Position numbers and translations under genes: made by a program. The notes below the pieces were generated by a model, which had not been told where the DNA came from, did no database searches, and saw only the letters and a program-made list of their open reading frames with translations. Shown here piece after piece: positions 7,251 through 15,277 of a stretch of DNA of 44,378 nt (within the stretch, counting starts at the first letter, position 1; each line of letters opens with the position of its first letter). The stretch is from the NCBI RefSeq assembly GCF_027490375.1, contig NZ_JAIXYH010000077.1, positions 1 to 44,378 of the forward strand, written 5' to 3'. This DNA comes from Flavobacterium sp. Its GTDB lineage: Bacteria > Bacteroidota > Bacteroidia > Flavobacteriales > Flavobacteriaceae.

Positions 7251-10200
7251 TTAGTCTTTAAAATGATATTTATTGGCCTGAATAATATGATTGTCATGAT
7301 CTCGTACTTCAATCAATCGATTATATTGGTCATAAACATATGTGGTTTCTAGTCCTTTTACATCAGTGATTTTAGTAACCCCAACTAGCGGTTTATAGTT
7401 AAAAGTTGTAATGAAACTTTCTGGTAAACTCCCTCTTAATTGTTGAAATAGATTTTGCATTAAGTACTCTGTATCAGGACTGTTTGAGGCATTTTGCAGT
7501 TGTGAGACAATATTTGGGTTTAATATACTTCCAGTAAAATTTTCAATTTTTGCGATAATATATTGCTTGTTATACCCCCAGATGAAAGCCGTTGTTGTAC
7601 CATTTTCTTCATGAAATTTGATAAGATTATTCGACTCATCATACTCATCAAAGAATGCTTTTTTTATCTGATTGTTTTCATACGTGCCGTTCGGTCTAAT
7701 TATCGCTTCTTTCATTCTTGTTATTGCCCCAACTTCTTCATATGTGTAATTTCGAACTTCTTTCAAATCATTGTTTTGATTAACAGTTGCCGTAGTAATC
7801 AGATTTCGTAAATTTTTAGAAATGTGAGCATTATCTAATGAGTATTGATATGTTGTTCTTAAATAATTGTTTTGTCCTTGTCCTATTTTTTCTACGGCTA
7901 TTAAGTTGTTATTGTTATCGTGGTCATAATTTGTTTGCGTTTTTTTTGCCCCATTTTCATAAAATTCTGTTTCTATCTCGTTTGACAAAATCCATGAATT
8001 TGCGAATATTGGGTAGGACGTTATCAAAAAAGAAGGCATTACAAATTCATCATAATTACTCATAAAGCCTATGAGTCTGAAGTAATCATCAAACTTGTTA
8101 ACACGAACCGCATATCTTTTTTCATACGATGTTCGAAGACGGTAAAAATTCTCTTTAAAATACTTCTTCGCCCCATTACTGTCATAGGTCACAACATTTT
8201 TTATTAATCCATTTTTTAGTTCGAATCTTCTTTGAAACTGCATAGGGCCGAAGCTTCTTTGAATATTACTTGAATAGTTATATGCAGGAGTGTTAGAATA
8301 CTCGGTGACTACTCTACCATCAAATTTATCAGTAACTTCTACCATATCATAACCTATATAATCTTCTACGCCAATGGTCGAAGCACTAAAGTAGTTAGAC
8401 AAACTAGCTTCTAGGACAAGGGCGCCGTGCGTTCTGTATTCGGCTCCATCTGGGTTTGTCGGATCTGGATCATTGTAAATCTTTTGTAGAACGCGCATAT
8501 TGTAAGTTTTAGAAAGCGACTTCTTGAAAATGGCCTTACCACCATAATAATTGTAAGACTCGCTTTTTGCAAGGGTGGAAGAATCCGAATAGCTATTTAT
8601 TTTTTCAATTCGCAGCCCATAACCCATTTTGATTGGGGGTGTTAGTGTAAGTTCACTTTCCAAATAATTATCAAATCGATGTAAATCGTAAAAAAACTCG
8701 CTGAAACCCCCAGTTGGATAATATATTTTTTGTAGTGTACCAGCTGTAGCGTAATTTAAGTCTGCAGTGAAATTATTTTGAAAATTATCATTCATGTCAT
8801 AACCGTAATAATTTGAATAACCAAGAGCTGGCAATGAAGGCAATAGTGAAGTATTTGGTTTTCCATTAAAATACCCCCAGTAATCTACGGAATAAGAATT
8901 TTTAGGCGGTAACAAAGTGGAATGATATTGAAATAAGTAAGGTTTTTCACCTTCTAAACCAACCGACATAAGTTTTAGACGTTTAGTGTAGAGATTTGAA
9001 TTGGAAGTTCCAATTTGTCCGTTGGAACCAGAGGAGTCAAAATAGCTATAGAGAAAGTTGTATTTTTTTACTTTACTTAAATTGCTATTTCTGACAGTAA
9101 GGGAATCAAGTTTCTTCATTCCATTGTAATCTATTCGTTCACTGTAAGAAAATGACACTTCTTCAAATGGCGTTTCAATACTCGTTAGAAAGTTAAATTT
9201 TTGACTTTGAAAATACATAGTAGTAGAAGAGCCATGATCTGCACCGCCTTCCTGAAAAAAAGTCAACCCGTCGTTATAAAAAACTCCTTGAAAAGGATCC
9301 CATGAAGTTACTTGAAAGCATGTTAAATCATAATAGTTACCGGAGTTAACATCTTGCCATGATAACCAGCTTGATTGTGCCTCGCCAATTCTTTTGTAGT
9401 AAGTTTCACCATATTTGATTAGCTCTACAACATCAACTGGCTCATAGTTCAGTTTGATTTCCTTTCCTAGAGAGGTAATAATTTTAGTTAGGCTAAAAAT
9501 TCGAAATTTTGTTGTTATATAAGTGAAATTTAAATAGCCATTCCCATTAGTTGGTGCATATTGCAAAAAACCTCCCGAATAAGAATAACCTTTCACATCA
9601 TTAGTGGCTTCAAAAAAGTACTGTATTCCTGCGGGATCGGTAATTTTGAAACCCCAACTAATCGAGTTACTCGCAGAAATAAGTTCAACACGAAAATCCG
9701 TTCTTCCATTTATAATTGTTATAGGATTTCCTGTTATAAATTGGCTTAAAGATTGTGGTTGGAGAGTAACCGATTCGCGCTTTCTTATCATAACAAGTTC
9801 CACACCATTTAGGGTTACATTGAAAACATCAGCTTCTGAATCTACAAATCTATCTGTCAGTAATCGCACAAAATCACTTGTTGAGCTATTCACATAGTGA
9901 CCATCGTCTATAAGGAAATTACCACTTGAGACAAAATGTGCGGGTGTATCTAAAAAGTCAATTTCAGTAGTTTGGGAATCCATTCCGTCGTACGTACTGG
10001 CAGTCGGAATGTTTGGATGTAAGTATCCTCTGTTATAGGTAAACACACTTCCTTCATAATTTGGCAATTTGCAAAAGCGTGTGTCGATTTCTAAATCATC
10101 TACGTCCTTAACAGTCTGAATAACAGCAGGCAAATTCAGATCCCAGCCCAATCCAACAGTTCCAGCTTCCTCGGCGACTTTAATCCCTCCTGTGTAATAT

Positions 10201-10427
10201 TTTAAAACTAGGGGTATTTTTACTTCATCTAATTTAACCTCATGTAAGGGAATGGTTACATTAGCTAAACCGCGATATTGATCTACTTCAAAATCACCGT
10301 ATTTAGTAAAACTATAGACTGCTGGTGGTGTTGGAGTTTGTGGAGGTACTCCATAACCAGAGTTTTCTTGTGCTTTTAAACCAATACAATAATGAAAAGC
10401 ACAGAAAAACAAAAATATTTTTTTCAT
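7251..10427 (-). CDS. large RHS/TcB-like (SpvB-like) secreted shell protein
   Basis: The 1058-residue protein has a signal peptide (about 1-19, ending GLKA). The N-terminal part contains a Pro-rich stretch (PPQTPTPPAVYSF), then FTKYGDFEVDQYRGLANVTIP and GTVGLGWDLNLPAV, a pattern seen at the start of Bacteroidota RHS-associated and SpvB/TcB-like proteins. The middle is long, beta-rich and Tyr/Asn-rich. The C terminus carries YD-type motifs (YDSNGAKKYF, ETTYVYDQYNRLIEVRDHDN). Its stop lies 5 bp before the rhs start and its own start lies 17 bp after the propeller gene, so it is the middle gene of an operon. By analogy with Tc toxins it could form part of the cocoon around the toxin tip; that is inference. 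It lacks a T9SS tail of its own. Confidence 0.7.
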   Translation of the reverse strand: MKKIFLFFCAFHYCIGLKAQENSGYGVPPQTPTPPAVYSFTKYGDFEVDQYRGLANVTIPLHEVKLDEVKIPLVLKYYTGGIKVAEEAGTVGLGWDLNLPAVIQTVKDVDDLEIDTRFCKLPNYEGSVFTYNRGYLHPNIPTASTYDGMDSQTTEIDFLDTPAHFVSSGNFLIDDGHYVNSSTSDFVRLLTDRFVDSEADVFNVTLNGVELVMIRKRESVTLQPQSLSQFITGNPITIINGRTDFRVELISASNSISWGFKITDPAGIQYFFEATNDVKGYSYSGGFLQYAPTNGNGYLNFTYITTKFRIFSLTKIITSLGKEIKLNYEPVDVVELIKYGETYYKRIGEAQSSWLSWQDVNSGNYYDLTCFQVTSWDPFQGVFYNDGLTFFQEGGADHGSSTTMYFQSQKFNFLTSIETPFEEVSFSYSERIDYNGMKKLDSLTVRNSNLSKVKKYNFLYSYFDSSGSNGQIGTSNSNLYTKRLKLMSVGLEGEKPYLFQYHSTLLPPKNSYSVDYWGYFNGKPNTSLLPSLPALGYSNYYGYDMNDNFQNNFTADLNYATAGTLQKIYYPTGGFSEFFYDLHRFDNYLESELTLTPPIKMGYGLRIEKINSYSDSSTLAKSESYNYYGGKAIFKKSLSKTYNMRVLQKIYNDPDPTNPDGAEYRTHGALVLEASLSNYFSASTIGVEDYIGYDMVEVTDKFDGRVVTEYSNTPAYNYSSNIQRSFGPMQFQRRFELKNGLIKNVVTYDSNGAKKYFKENFYRLRTSYEKRYAVRVNKFDDYFRLIGFMSNYDEFVMPSFLITSYPIFANSWILSNEIETEFYENGAKKTQTNYDHDNNNNLIAVEKIGQGQNNYLRTTYQYSLDNAHISKNLRNLITTATVNQNNDLKEVRNYTYEEVGAITRMKEAIIRPNGTYENNQIKKAFFDEYDESNNLIKFHEENGTTTAFIWGYNKQYIIAKIENFTGSILNPNIVSQLQNASNSPDTEYLMQNLFQQLRGSLPESFITTFNYKPLVGVTKITDVKGLETTYVYDQYNRLIEVRDHDNHIIQANKYHFKD

Positions 10428-10444
10428 AATTGAAACTTTTAAAA

Positions 10445-12343
10445 CTACTTATTCAAAATTATTTTCACACTCGCTTTTCCCTTATTTGTCACCACTTCTA
10501 GTACATAAATTCCAGCGGGATAATTGCCGAGGGATACGGGTATGGTTTGTTCGGAAACGGCAAACGTATCGAGTAAGCGACCGTTTATATCGAACACACT
10601 TAACGTTCCTTTTTCGTACGGAAAGCCCACTACGATGTTGGTTTGATCGGTTGTGGGGTTCGGAAACGCCTCTAAACTCTTGCGCGCTTCTTCTTTCTTT
10701 TGCTTGTCTTTTAGCTTTACGATCCAGTAATCTTTGTTGCCTAAATTTTCCGATTTATCGCCCGAGGCAGGTAGTTTTTTCTTGCCTTCGTCGCCAAGTA
10801 ATTTGTTTTTATACCCGTTGTTTCCTCCACCAGAGCCTCCTGCGCCTACAAGCTGGTCGGATAGGCCACCGAGTTTAACTGGACTGTCGTCTTTCAGACC
10901 AATGGCATCTTTTGCGCTATTGGTGAGCGCGTCGGCTTGTTTTTTGTACGCATCGTTAATGTCGGCACGCGCCTGGTCGAGTTCCGAATTGAGTTCGTTA
11001 CTGAGTGTTTGGACGCCGTGCAGCTGCTGGCTGTCGTTGGTAACGCCGTTTTTCTTTAAAACACTTTTTTTCTTTTTCTTTTGTACGGGCGTTCCATCGG
11101 CTGTGCCTACCAAAACGTAGCCGCCGTCGCGGGTTTCGATAACTTTGGTAAGCATATCTGTGCCGTCGCTGCCTACGGTTTTACTCCAAAGTTCCTCGCC
11201 CGAAGCGTCGAGCTTTAATGCAATGAAATCGCCGTTGAAATCGCTATCTATTTGCGCGTTCGAGCCGCTGTAACCACCAATCAAAAGCGTACCATCCGGA
11301 TTTTCAACTACCGATTTCAACACGTCGGTTTCCGAGAAATTATACGTTTTTTGCCAACGCTCGGTACCGTATGAGTCGAGTTTAATCAACCAAAAGTCGC
11401 TACCGCTGCCGTTGCTCACTTTTTTTGTTTTTCCCGAAGCCGAAGCTGAGGTTCCTGCCAAAATAATGCCTTTGTCTTGGCAATTTACCACTACTTGAAG
11501 CTGATCGTCTTTATCACCGCCGTAGGTTTTTTGCCAGTCGAGGGCGCCGTCTTTGTCGAGTTTTAGCACCCAGTAATCCGACCCAAAGGCACCCGCGTCT
11601 TCGGTTTTGTCGCCAGATGCTGGTGAATTGGAGTAGCCACCTATAATAAAACCGCCGTCGGATGTCGTAGTTGCGGTTGTAAGCTGGTCGTTGTATTTGC
11701 CGCCATACGTTTTTTGCCAAAGCACTTCGCCGCTCGAATCGATACGCAATAGCCAATAATCCATGCCGCCTTGCGCAGCTGCTTTACTGTTTGGATTTGG
11801 TGTCGTGGAGCGTTCTGCGCTCGAATTTGAGGAACCAGCTAGCAGATACTCGCCGTTTGGAAGCACTAAAATGCTTGTTAACTCGTCTTGCCCTTTGCCG
11901 CCGTAACTCTGTTCCCAAAGTTGGTTGCCATACGCGTCGAGTTTTACAATCCAAAAATCGTTGCCGCCGTAACGTTTGCTGCCCGTTGCATCAGCGGGGT
12001 TGCCAAAACTATTGTTAGAGGTTCCGCCGAGGATAAAACCGCCGTCGCGGGTATTTTTAACCACTTTTAGGACATCGGAGTTTAGCGAGCCGTAACTTTT
12101 TTGCCATACGAGTTGGCCCTGCTCGTCCATTTTACACAACCAATAGTCGAGATCGCCCAGACCGTCGGTTTTTTTATTACCTGATTTTTCGGAAAGCGAA
12201 CTTCCGGCGAGTAGAAAACCGTAATCGGCTGTGGCTTGAATGTCGAATAAATACTCGGCTTGCCTACCGCCAAACGATTTCTCCCATTGAATGTCTTGGC
12301 TGAAAGCCGCTAACGGTAACAGCGGTAAAATGTATCGGAGCAT
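10445..12343 (-). CDS. secreted beta-propeller protein with T9SS type A sorting domain
   Basis: The 632-residue protein has a signal peptide (1-15, ending LAAFS). It contains seven to eight repeats of about 55 residues following DYWL.KLD..G...WQKTYGG...D.L (for example at DYWLCKMDEQGQLVWQKSYG and DYWVLKLDKDGALDWQKTYGG), predicted to form a propeller. Between the last complete blade and DYWIVKLKD lies an insert of about 110 residues: Lys-rich KKKKKSVLKK, a helical stretch (SNELNSELDQARADINDAYK) and a Gly-rich linker. The last 70 residues (FPNPTTDQTNIVVGF to the end) are a T9SS type A tail, so the protein is exported and probably surface-bound. It heads the rhs operon, with the next gene 17 bp downstream, and may anchor or present the RHS proteins (inference). 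Confidence 0.82.
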   Translation of the reverse strand: MLRYILPLLPLAAFSQDIQWEKSFGGRQAEYLFDIQATADYGFLLAGSSLSEKSGNKKTDGLGDLDYWLCKMDEQGQLVWQKSYGSLNSDVLKVVKNTRDGGFILGGTSNNSFGNPADATGSKRYGGNDFWIVKLDAYGNQLWEQSYGGKGQDELTSILVLPNGEYLLAGSSNSSAERSTTPNPNSKAAAQGGMDYWLLRIDSSGEVLWQKTYGGKYNDQLTTATTTSDGGFIIGGYSNSPASGDKTEDAGAFGSDYWVLKLDKDGALDWQKTYGGDKDDQLQVVVNCQDKGIILAGTSASASGKTKKVSNGSGSDFWLIKLDSYGTERWQKTYNFSETDVLKSVVENPDGTLLIGGYSGSNAQIDSDFNGDFIALKLDASGEELWSKTVGSDGTDMLTKVIETRDGGYVLVGTADGTPVQKKKKKSVLKKNGVTNDSQQLHGVQTLSNELNSELDQARADINDAYKKQADALTNSAKDAIGLKDDSPVKLGGLSDQLVGAGGSGGGNNGYKNKLLGDEGKKKLPASGDKSENLGNKDYWIVKLKDKQKKEEARKSLEAFPNPTTDQTNIVVGFPYEKGTLSVFDINGRLLDTFAVSEQTIPVSLGNYPAGIYVLEVVTNKGKASVKIILNK

Positions 12344-12654
12344 ACGTATTGGGTTATTAATTGGTTGGGATTAAAAGTAGAGAAAAAATGTTTCTAAAAA
12401 CGACTCCAACAAACCTTAATGATTTTATAACACAAATATTTGAAAAATTGATTTACAATTAGTTGTGGTTTTTAAATCAAATTTTTTGCAAAGCCTTGTA
12501 TTTACTGTAAAAATTCGCTTGTTACAATGTCGTAACAGTTAGCGCGTTGTATAAATTTTTAACAAAATAAATGTTGTTTGTTGGAGAATTAACAACCGAA
12601 AAGAGGTAACGGTTAGTTGGCTTATTGGAAAAGGCAGTTTTGTTGGCTCGCGAG
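12344..12654. other. AT-rich intergenic region, probable promoter zone of the rhs operon
   Basis: No gene is supported. The stretch is AT-rich with several TTTG-like words on the minus strand, such as TACTTTTA about 30 bp upstream of the start at 12343, but I do not find a pair of boxes with good spacing, so I name no promoter. Confidence 0.4.
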
Positions 12655-12877
12655 GCTACTCGCTTTCTAGCACGCTCTCCGTGCACTATTTCGCACAAGG
12701 GACTGCAGCGGAAAGCCGTGCTGAAAAAAGACGGTTGAAACCAGTTTTGCGGGGGCGACCCCAGAAGCCGACGCAAAATTTGGTTGAAACGACTTTTGAA
12801 GCGCGCCTTGTAGCGTAAGGCCCGACCTGCCGCCACAGCTGTTTCCACTAAATACTCGGCGGCAGGATGTGCCCAAA
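12655..12877 (-). repeat. TTTGGGC-type structured intergenic repeat, copy 1
   Basis: On the minus strand it starts TTTGGGC (12877-12871), then a perfect 9-bp stem CCTGCCGCC/GGCGGCAGG (12858-12866 with 12826-12834), then GGTCGGGCCTTACGCTACAAGG. A second palindromic section around TTTTGCG/CGCAAAA follows, ending near CCGCTGCAGTCCCTTGTGC. TTTGGGC plus a GC stem plus a GGGC...CGCTACA block is a familiar layout in flavobacterial intergenic repeats; other copies here are 28224-28380 and 35535-35655. It lies downstream of the MFS gene. Open frames over this stretch are not coding. Confidence 0.75.
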
Positions 12878-12956
12878 TAAAAAACTTGAAAAGGAAAAAT
12901 AAGTTGAACCTTTCAAAAATGGCAGCTTTGCCTTCAAGCAAAACTAAACAGTGCTC

Positions 12957-14189
12957 CTACTCTTCGTAGAAATCTAAAGTGCGTTCGTGCGTTTCGCTGG
13001 TTCCGTGCAAGGCGATGAGTGCAAATGAAAAAACTAAAATGCCGACAAGTAACACGGCCAAAATCGGATTGAAATACACTTTCAAAAACTCGTAACTCAG
13101 CAACAACAGCGGCACTAAACCGCGCACCACATTGGGAATGGTTGTGGCAGCTGTGCTTCGCAAGTTCGTACCAAACTGTTCGGCCGATAGCGTTACGAAC
13201 ATTGCCCAAAATCCGGTTCCCAAGCCAATCCATCCGCAGTAAAAGTAGTACATGCCGACGCTGTCGTAATCCGAAAAAAGCAACAACAACACGCCAACAA
13301 ACGTAAAAAGCAAAAAGTAAAATACCGCTTGCCGTCGCGATTTTAGATAATACGAAATGGGACCGCTGCTTAAATCGCCCATCGCAGCTAGTAAGTAGCA
13401 CCAAAAAATAGCTTTTCCGGGCTCTACACCTGCTATGCCTTTGGCTGCTCCAAACTGATTTGCCAGAAAAACCAAAACACCCACGCAGTACCAAATGGGC
13501 AGCCCGATGGCTACACAACTAATGTATCGTATAAACCGCGATTTGTTGGTAAACATCATTGTAAAATCGCCGTGTTTTAAATGCTTTTGCTTTTTCGCCG
13601 ACTCAAAAATGCCGCTTTCGTGTACACTAATGCGCAACAGCAGCAGGGCAAATCCGAGCAATCCGCCAACCAAGTATGCTACGCTCCAGCTTCCGGCTAG
13701 ATTCACGGTTAGTTCGGCTACGACTGCACCTAAAATTCCGAATCCGGCAACAATCGACGTACCTAAAGCGCGGTACTTTGTAGGTAAGGATTCAGACACT
13801 AAAGTAATTCCGGCGCCAAGTTCGCCCGCCAAACCAACACCGGCAAAAAACCGAAGCCAAGCATAGATGTCTGCAACCTGCTCTTTCGGAACGTACGGCA
13901 ATAATCCGCAGGCAAAATTAGCTGCCGAGTATAAAATTATAGAACCAAACAAAGTGGATAATCGTCCGCGCTTGTCGCCTAAAACGCCCCATAAAATCCC
14001 GCCCACGAGCATTCCGAACATTTGAAAATTGAGGATGCGCGTTCCTACAACATCGGGATTCAAACCCAAATCGGTTAAACTCTGGATGCGCACAATGGCA
14101 AAAAGCAGCAAATCGTATATGTCGACAAAATAGCCCAAAGCGGCAATAATAACGGGCCAAGTAAGTAGGTTTGTTTTGGTGGTAGTCAT
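12957..14189 (-). CDS. MFS transporter (sugar/metabolite:H+ symporter-like)
   Basis: The 410-residue protein has about 12 membrane helices. It carries MFS signatures: GDKRGRLSTLFGS in the loop between helices 2 and 3, and RFFAGVGLAGELGAGITLVSESLPTKYRALGTS across helices 4-5, the pattern of the MHS/sugar-porter-like branch. It should move a small solute across the inner membrane; the substrate cannot be read from sequence. I start it at the ATG at 14189 (MTTTKTNLLTWPV) because a TACATTTG promoter box lies immediately upstream (14200-14193), which rules out longer forms. That leaves almost no leader, so the mRNA may be leaderless. It is separated from the rhs operon by a repeat and is transcribed alone. 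Confidence 0.85.
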   Translation of the reverse strand: MTTTKTNLLTWPVIIAALGYFVDIYDLLLFAIVRIQSLTDLGLNPDVVGTRILNFQMFGMLVGGILWGVLGDKRGRLSTLFGSIILYSAANFACGLLPYVPKEQVADIYAWLRFFAGVGLAGELGAGITLVSESLPTKYRALGTSIVAGFGILGAVVAELTVNLAGSWSVAYLVGGLLGFALLLLRISVHESGIFESAKKQKHLKHGDFTMMFTNKSRFIRYISCVAIGLPIWYCVGVLVFLANQFGAAKGIAGVEPGKAIFWCYLLAAMGDLSSGPISYYLKSRRQAVFYFLLFTFVGVLLLLFSDYDSVGMYYFYCGWIGLGTGFWAMFVTLSAEQFGTNLRSTAATTIPNVVRGLVPLLLLSYEFLKVYFNPILAVLLVGILVFSFALIALHGTSETHERTLDFYEE

Positions 14190-14192
14190 ATT

Positions 14193-14222
14193 CAAATGTA
14201 GCAAATAGGTGCAAAAAAACAA
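14193..14222 (-). promoter_or_regulatory. Bacteroidota-type promoter of the MFS gene
   Basis: Read on the minus strand, TTG is followed by 19 bp and then TACATTTG (14200-14193), matching the -33 TTG / -7 TAnnTTTG consensus. The start codon at 14189 begins three bases after the -7 box. Confidence 0.65.
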
Positions 14223-14284
14223 GTTGCTATGTGTTTACATGCTGTTAAACGCCAACTACTTAAATTTTTTTCAAAAAATAAAAA

Positions 14285-14303
14285 TTTACGGAAAAACCGT
14301 AAA
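14285..14303. other. short perfect hairpin upstream of the Y1 transposase homologue
   Basis: TTTACGG (14285-14291), AAAAA loop, CCGTAAA (14297-14303). IS200/IS605 elements carry imperfect hairpins near their ends, so this could be a relic left end; it could equally be chance in AT-rich DNA. Confidence 0.45.
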
Positions 14304-14323
14304 ATCAATCAAAATGCAGCTAA

Positions 14324-14331
14324 TACCTTTG
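14324..14331 (+). promoter_or_regulatory. -7 box upstream of the Y1 transposase homologue
   Basis: TACCTTTG matches TAnnTTTG and lies 17 bases before the ATG at 14349. I find no convincing -33 TTG partner. Confidence 0.4.
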
Positions 14332-14348
14332 GTTAAAATTTATACGCC

Positions 14349-14816
14349 ATGGAGACTTTTACAGGTAATCACGTTAACATTCATGCCTTTTGGCCCACAA
14401 AAAACATTGAGCCACTCATTACCAATGAAATACAGCAAGTAATTATTCCGCAGATTATTAAGCTTGTGCCTAAAGTAGGATGCAGGGTACTGGCTGTAAA
14501 CACAATGCCTGATCACATTCACTTGCTGTTTTGGCTTAATCCCGATTACTCAATTTATACAGTTGTAGAAACTGTGAAGAAATGTACAGCAGCGTACATC
14601 AATGAAAATAAGATGTGCAAGAAGAAGTTTATTTGGTCGGAGAAAATCTACAGTTATTCCGTTCCCAACGACAATGTTCCCGAGGTTTCAGCGATTATTC
14701 GCTTGCAAAAGGGACATCACGCCAACATGACTTTTGAAGATGAAGTAGCTAGACATTTGCAAAACGTGGAGCGATTGATGCGGCTTACAAACGTAAAAAG
14801 CTTCACTGTAGAGTGA
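14349..14816 (+). CDS. IS200-like (Y1/HUH) transposase homologue lacking the catalytic tyrosine
   Basis: The 155-residue protein has the length and layout of IS200-family TnpA: HAFWPTKNIEPLI near the start, PDHIHLLFWL with HUH histidines His56 and His58, and C-terminal YSVPNDNVPEV...IRLQKGHH...FEDEV. In this family the helix VxxYIxxQxxHH carries the nucleophilic Tyr that cuts DNA. Here the motif is VSAIIRLQKGHH (residues 113-124), with Ile116 (ATT, 14694-14696) where Tyr is expected, and Gln120 kept. Loss of the nucleophile should abolish cleavage, so the protein is inactive or adapted for DNA binding only. The frame is otherwise intact. The last codons lie inside the terminator shared with the convergent tRNA-Leu. 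Confidence 0.85.
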   Translation: METFTGNHVNIHAFWPTKNIEPLITNEIQQVIIPQIIKLVPKVGCRVLAVNTMPDHIHLLFWLNPDYSIYTVVETVKKCTAAYINENKMCKKKFIWSEKIYSYSVPNDNVPEVSAIIRLQKGHHANMTFEDEVARHLQNVERLMRLTNVKSFTVE

Positions 14817-14824
14817 AGCTTTTT
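14795..14824. terminator. bidirectional terminator between Y1 gene and tRNA-Leu
   Basis: AAAAAGCTTCACT (14795-14807) and AGTGAAGCTTTTT (14812-14824) form a perfect 13-bp stem with a 4-nt loop and T tracts on both strands. It overlaps the stop codon of the transposase homologue (14814-14816) and ends 3 bases from the 3' end of the tRNA. Confidence 0.9.
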
Positions 14825-14827
14825 GAG

Positions 14828-14909
14828 TGCGGGCAATAGGACTCGAACCTACACGCCTTGCGGCACCAGATCCTAAGTCTGGCACGTCTACCAATTTCGC
14901 CATGCCCGC
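14828..14909 (-). tRNA. tRNA-Leu (anticodon UAG)
   Basis: The 82-nt gene folds as a class II tRNA: acceptor GCGGGCA/TGCCCGC with discriminator A, anticodon stem CCAGA/TCTGG around the loop CTTAGGA (anticodon TAG), a long variable arm (TGCCGCAAGGCGT), and T arm GTAGG-TTCGAGT-CCTAT. The CCA end is not encoded. It should read CUA and probably other CUN codons. Confidence 0.95.
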
Positions 14910-14921
14910 GAATTGTGGCTG

Positions 14922-14951
14922 CAAATATACAACTAAGTTCGATTTTTCAAA
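14922..14951 (-). promoter_or_regulatory. promoter of tRNA-Leu
   Basis: On the minus strand TTTG (14951-14948), 18 bp, TATATTTG (14929-14922): a full match to the Bacteroidota -33/-7 consensus, 12 bp upstream of the mature tRNA 5' end. Confidence 0.75.
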
Positions 14952-15277
14952 GTATGATGATAAAAAAGCTGAAATTTTCTGATCGTTGCTTTCCGATGCG
15001 TAAACAAAATTGCTTGTTGCGAATAACAAATAAGTCAAACACGCTGCTACTTTTTCGTTTTTTACGCAACACTTACCATCGAGACGAGCGGAACTGCGAT
15101 TGGATACATTTCTATAGAAAACCGGCAGCTGAATTCTTTAGAGGTTGTGTTGTCAAATGGTGTGCTGTCGGTTTTCTTGCTTTTTGTTATACGGTTTCCC
15201 TCAGCAGCAGTAGTACAAGCACAAAGTTTTTATTCTATGTAACGGTTTTACTACATTAGCGATACAAAATTTACCAC
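14952..15277. other. intergenic region with a long-loop inverted repeat
   Basis: No gene is supported. AGAAAACCGGCAG (15116-15128) pairs with CTGTCGGTTTTCT (15165-15177) over 13 bp with one G-U, and TGCTTTTTG follows. It may be a leader structure or a relic terminator ahead of the dipeptidase gene. I see no clear promoter for that gene. Confidence 0.45.

Noticed and set aside
12522..12941. Open frame of 139 codons on the minus strand
   Set aside because: It lies across a GC-rich structured repeat with strong stems; the protein has no coding character, and the region matches the layout of other intergenic repeats.
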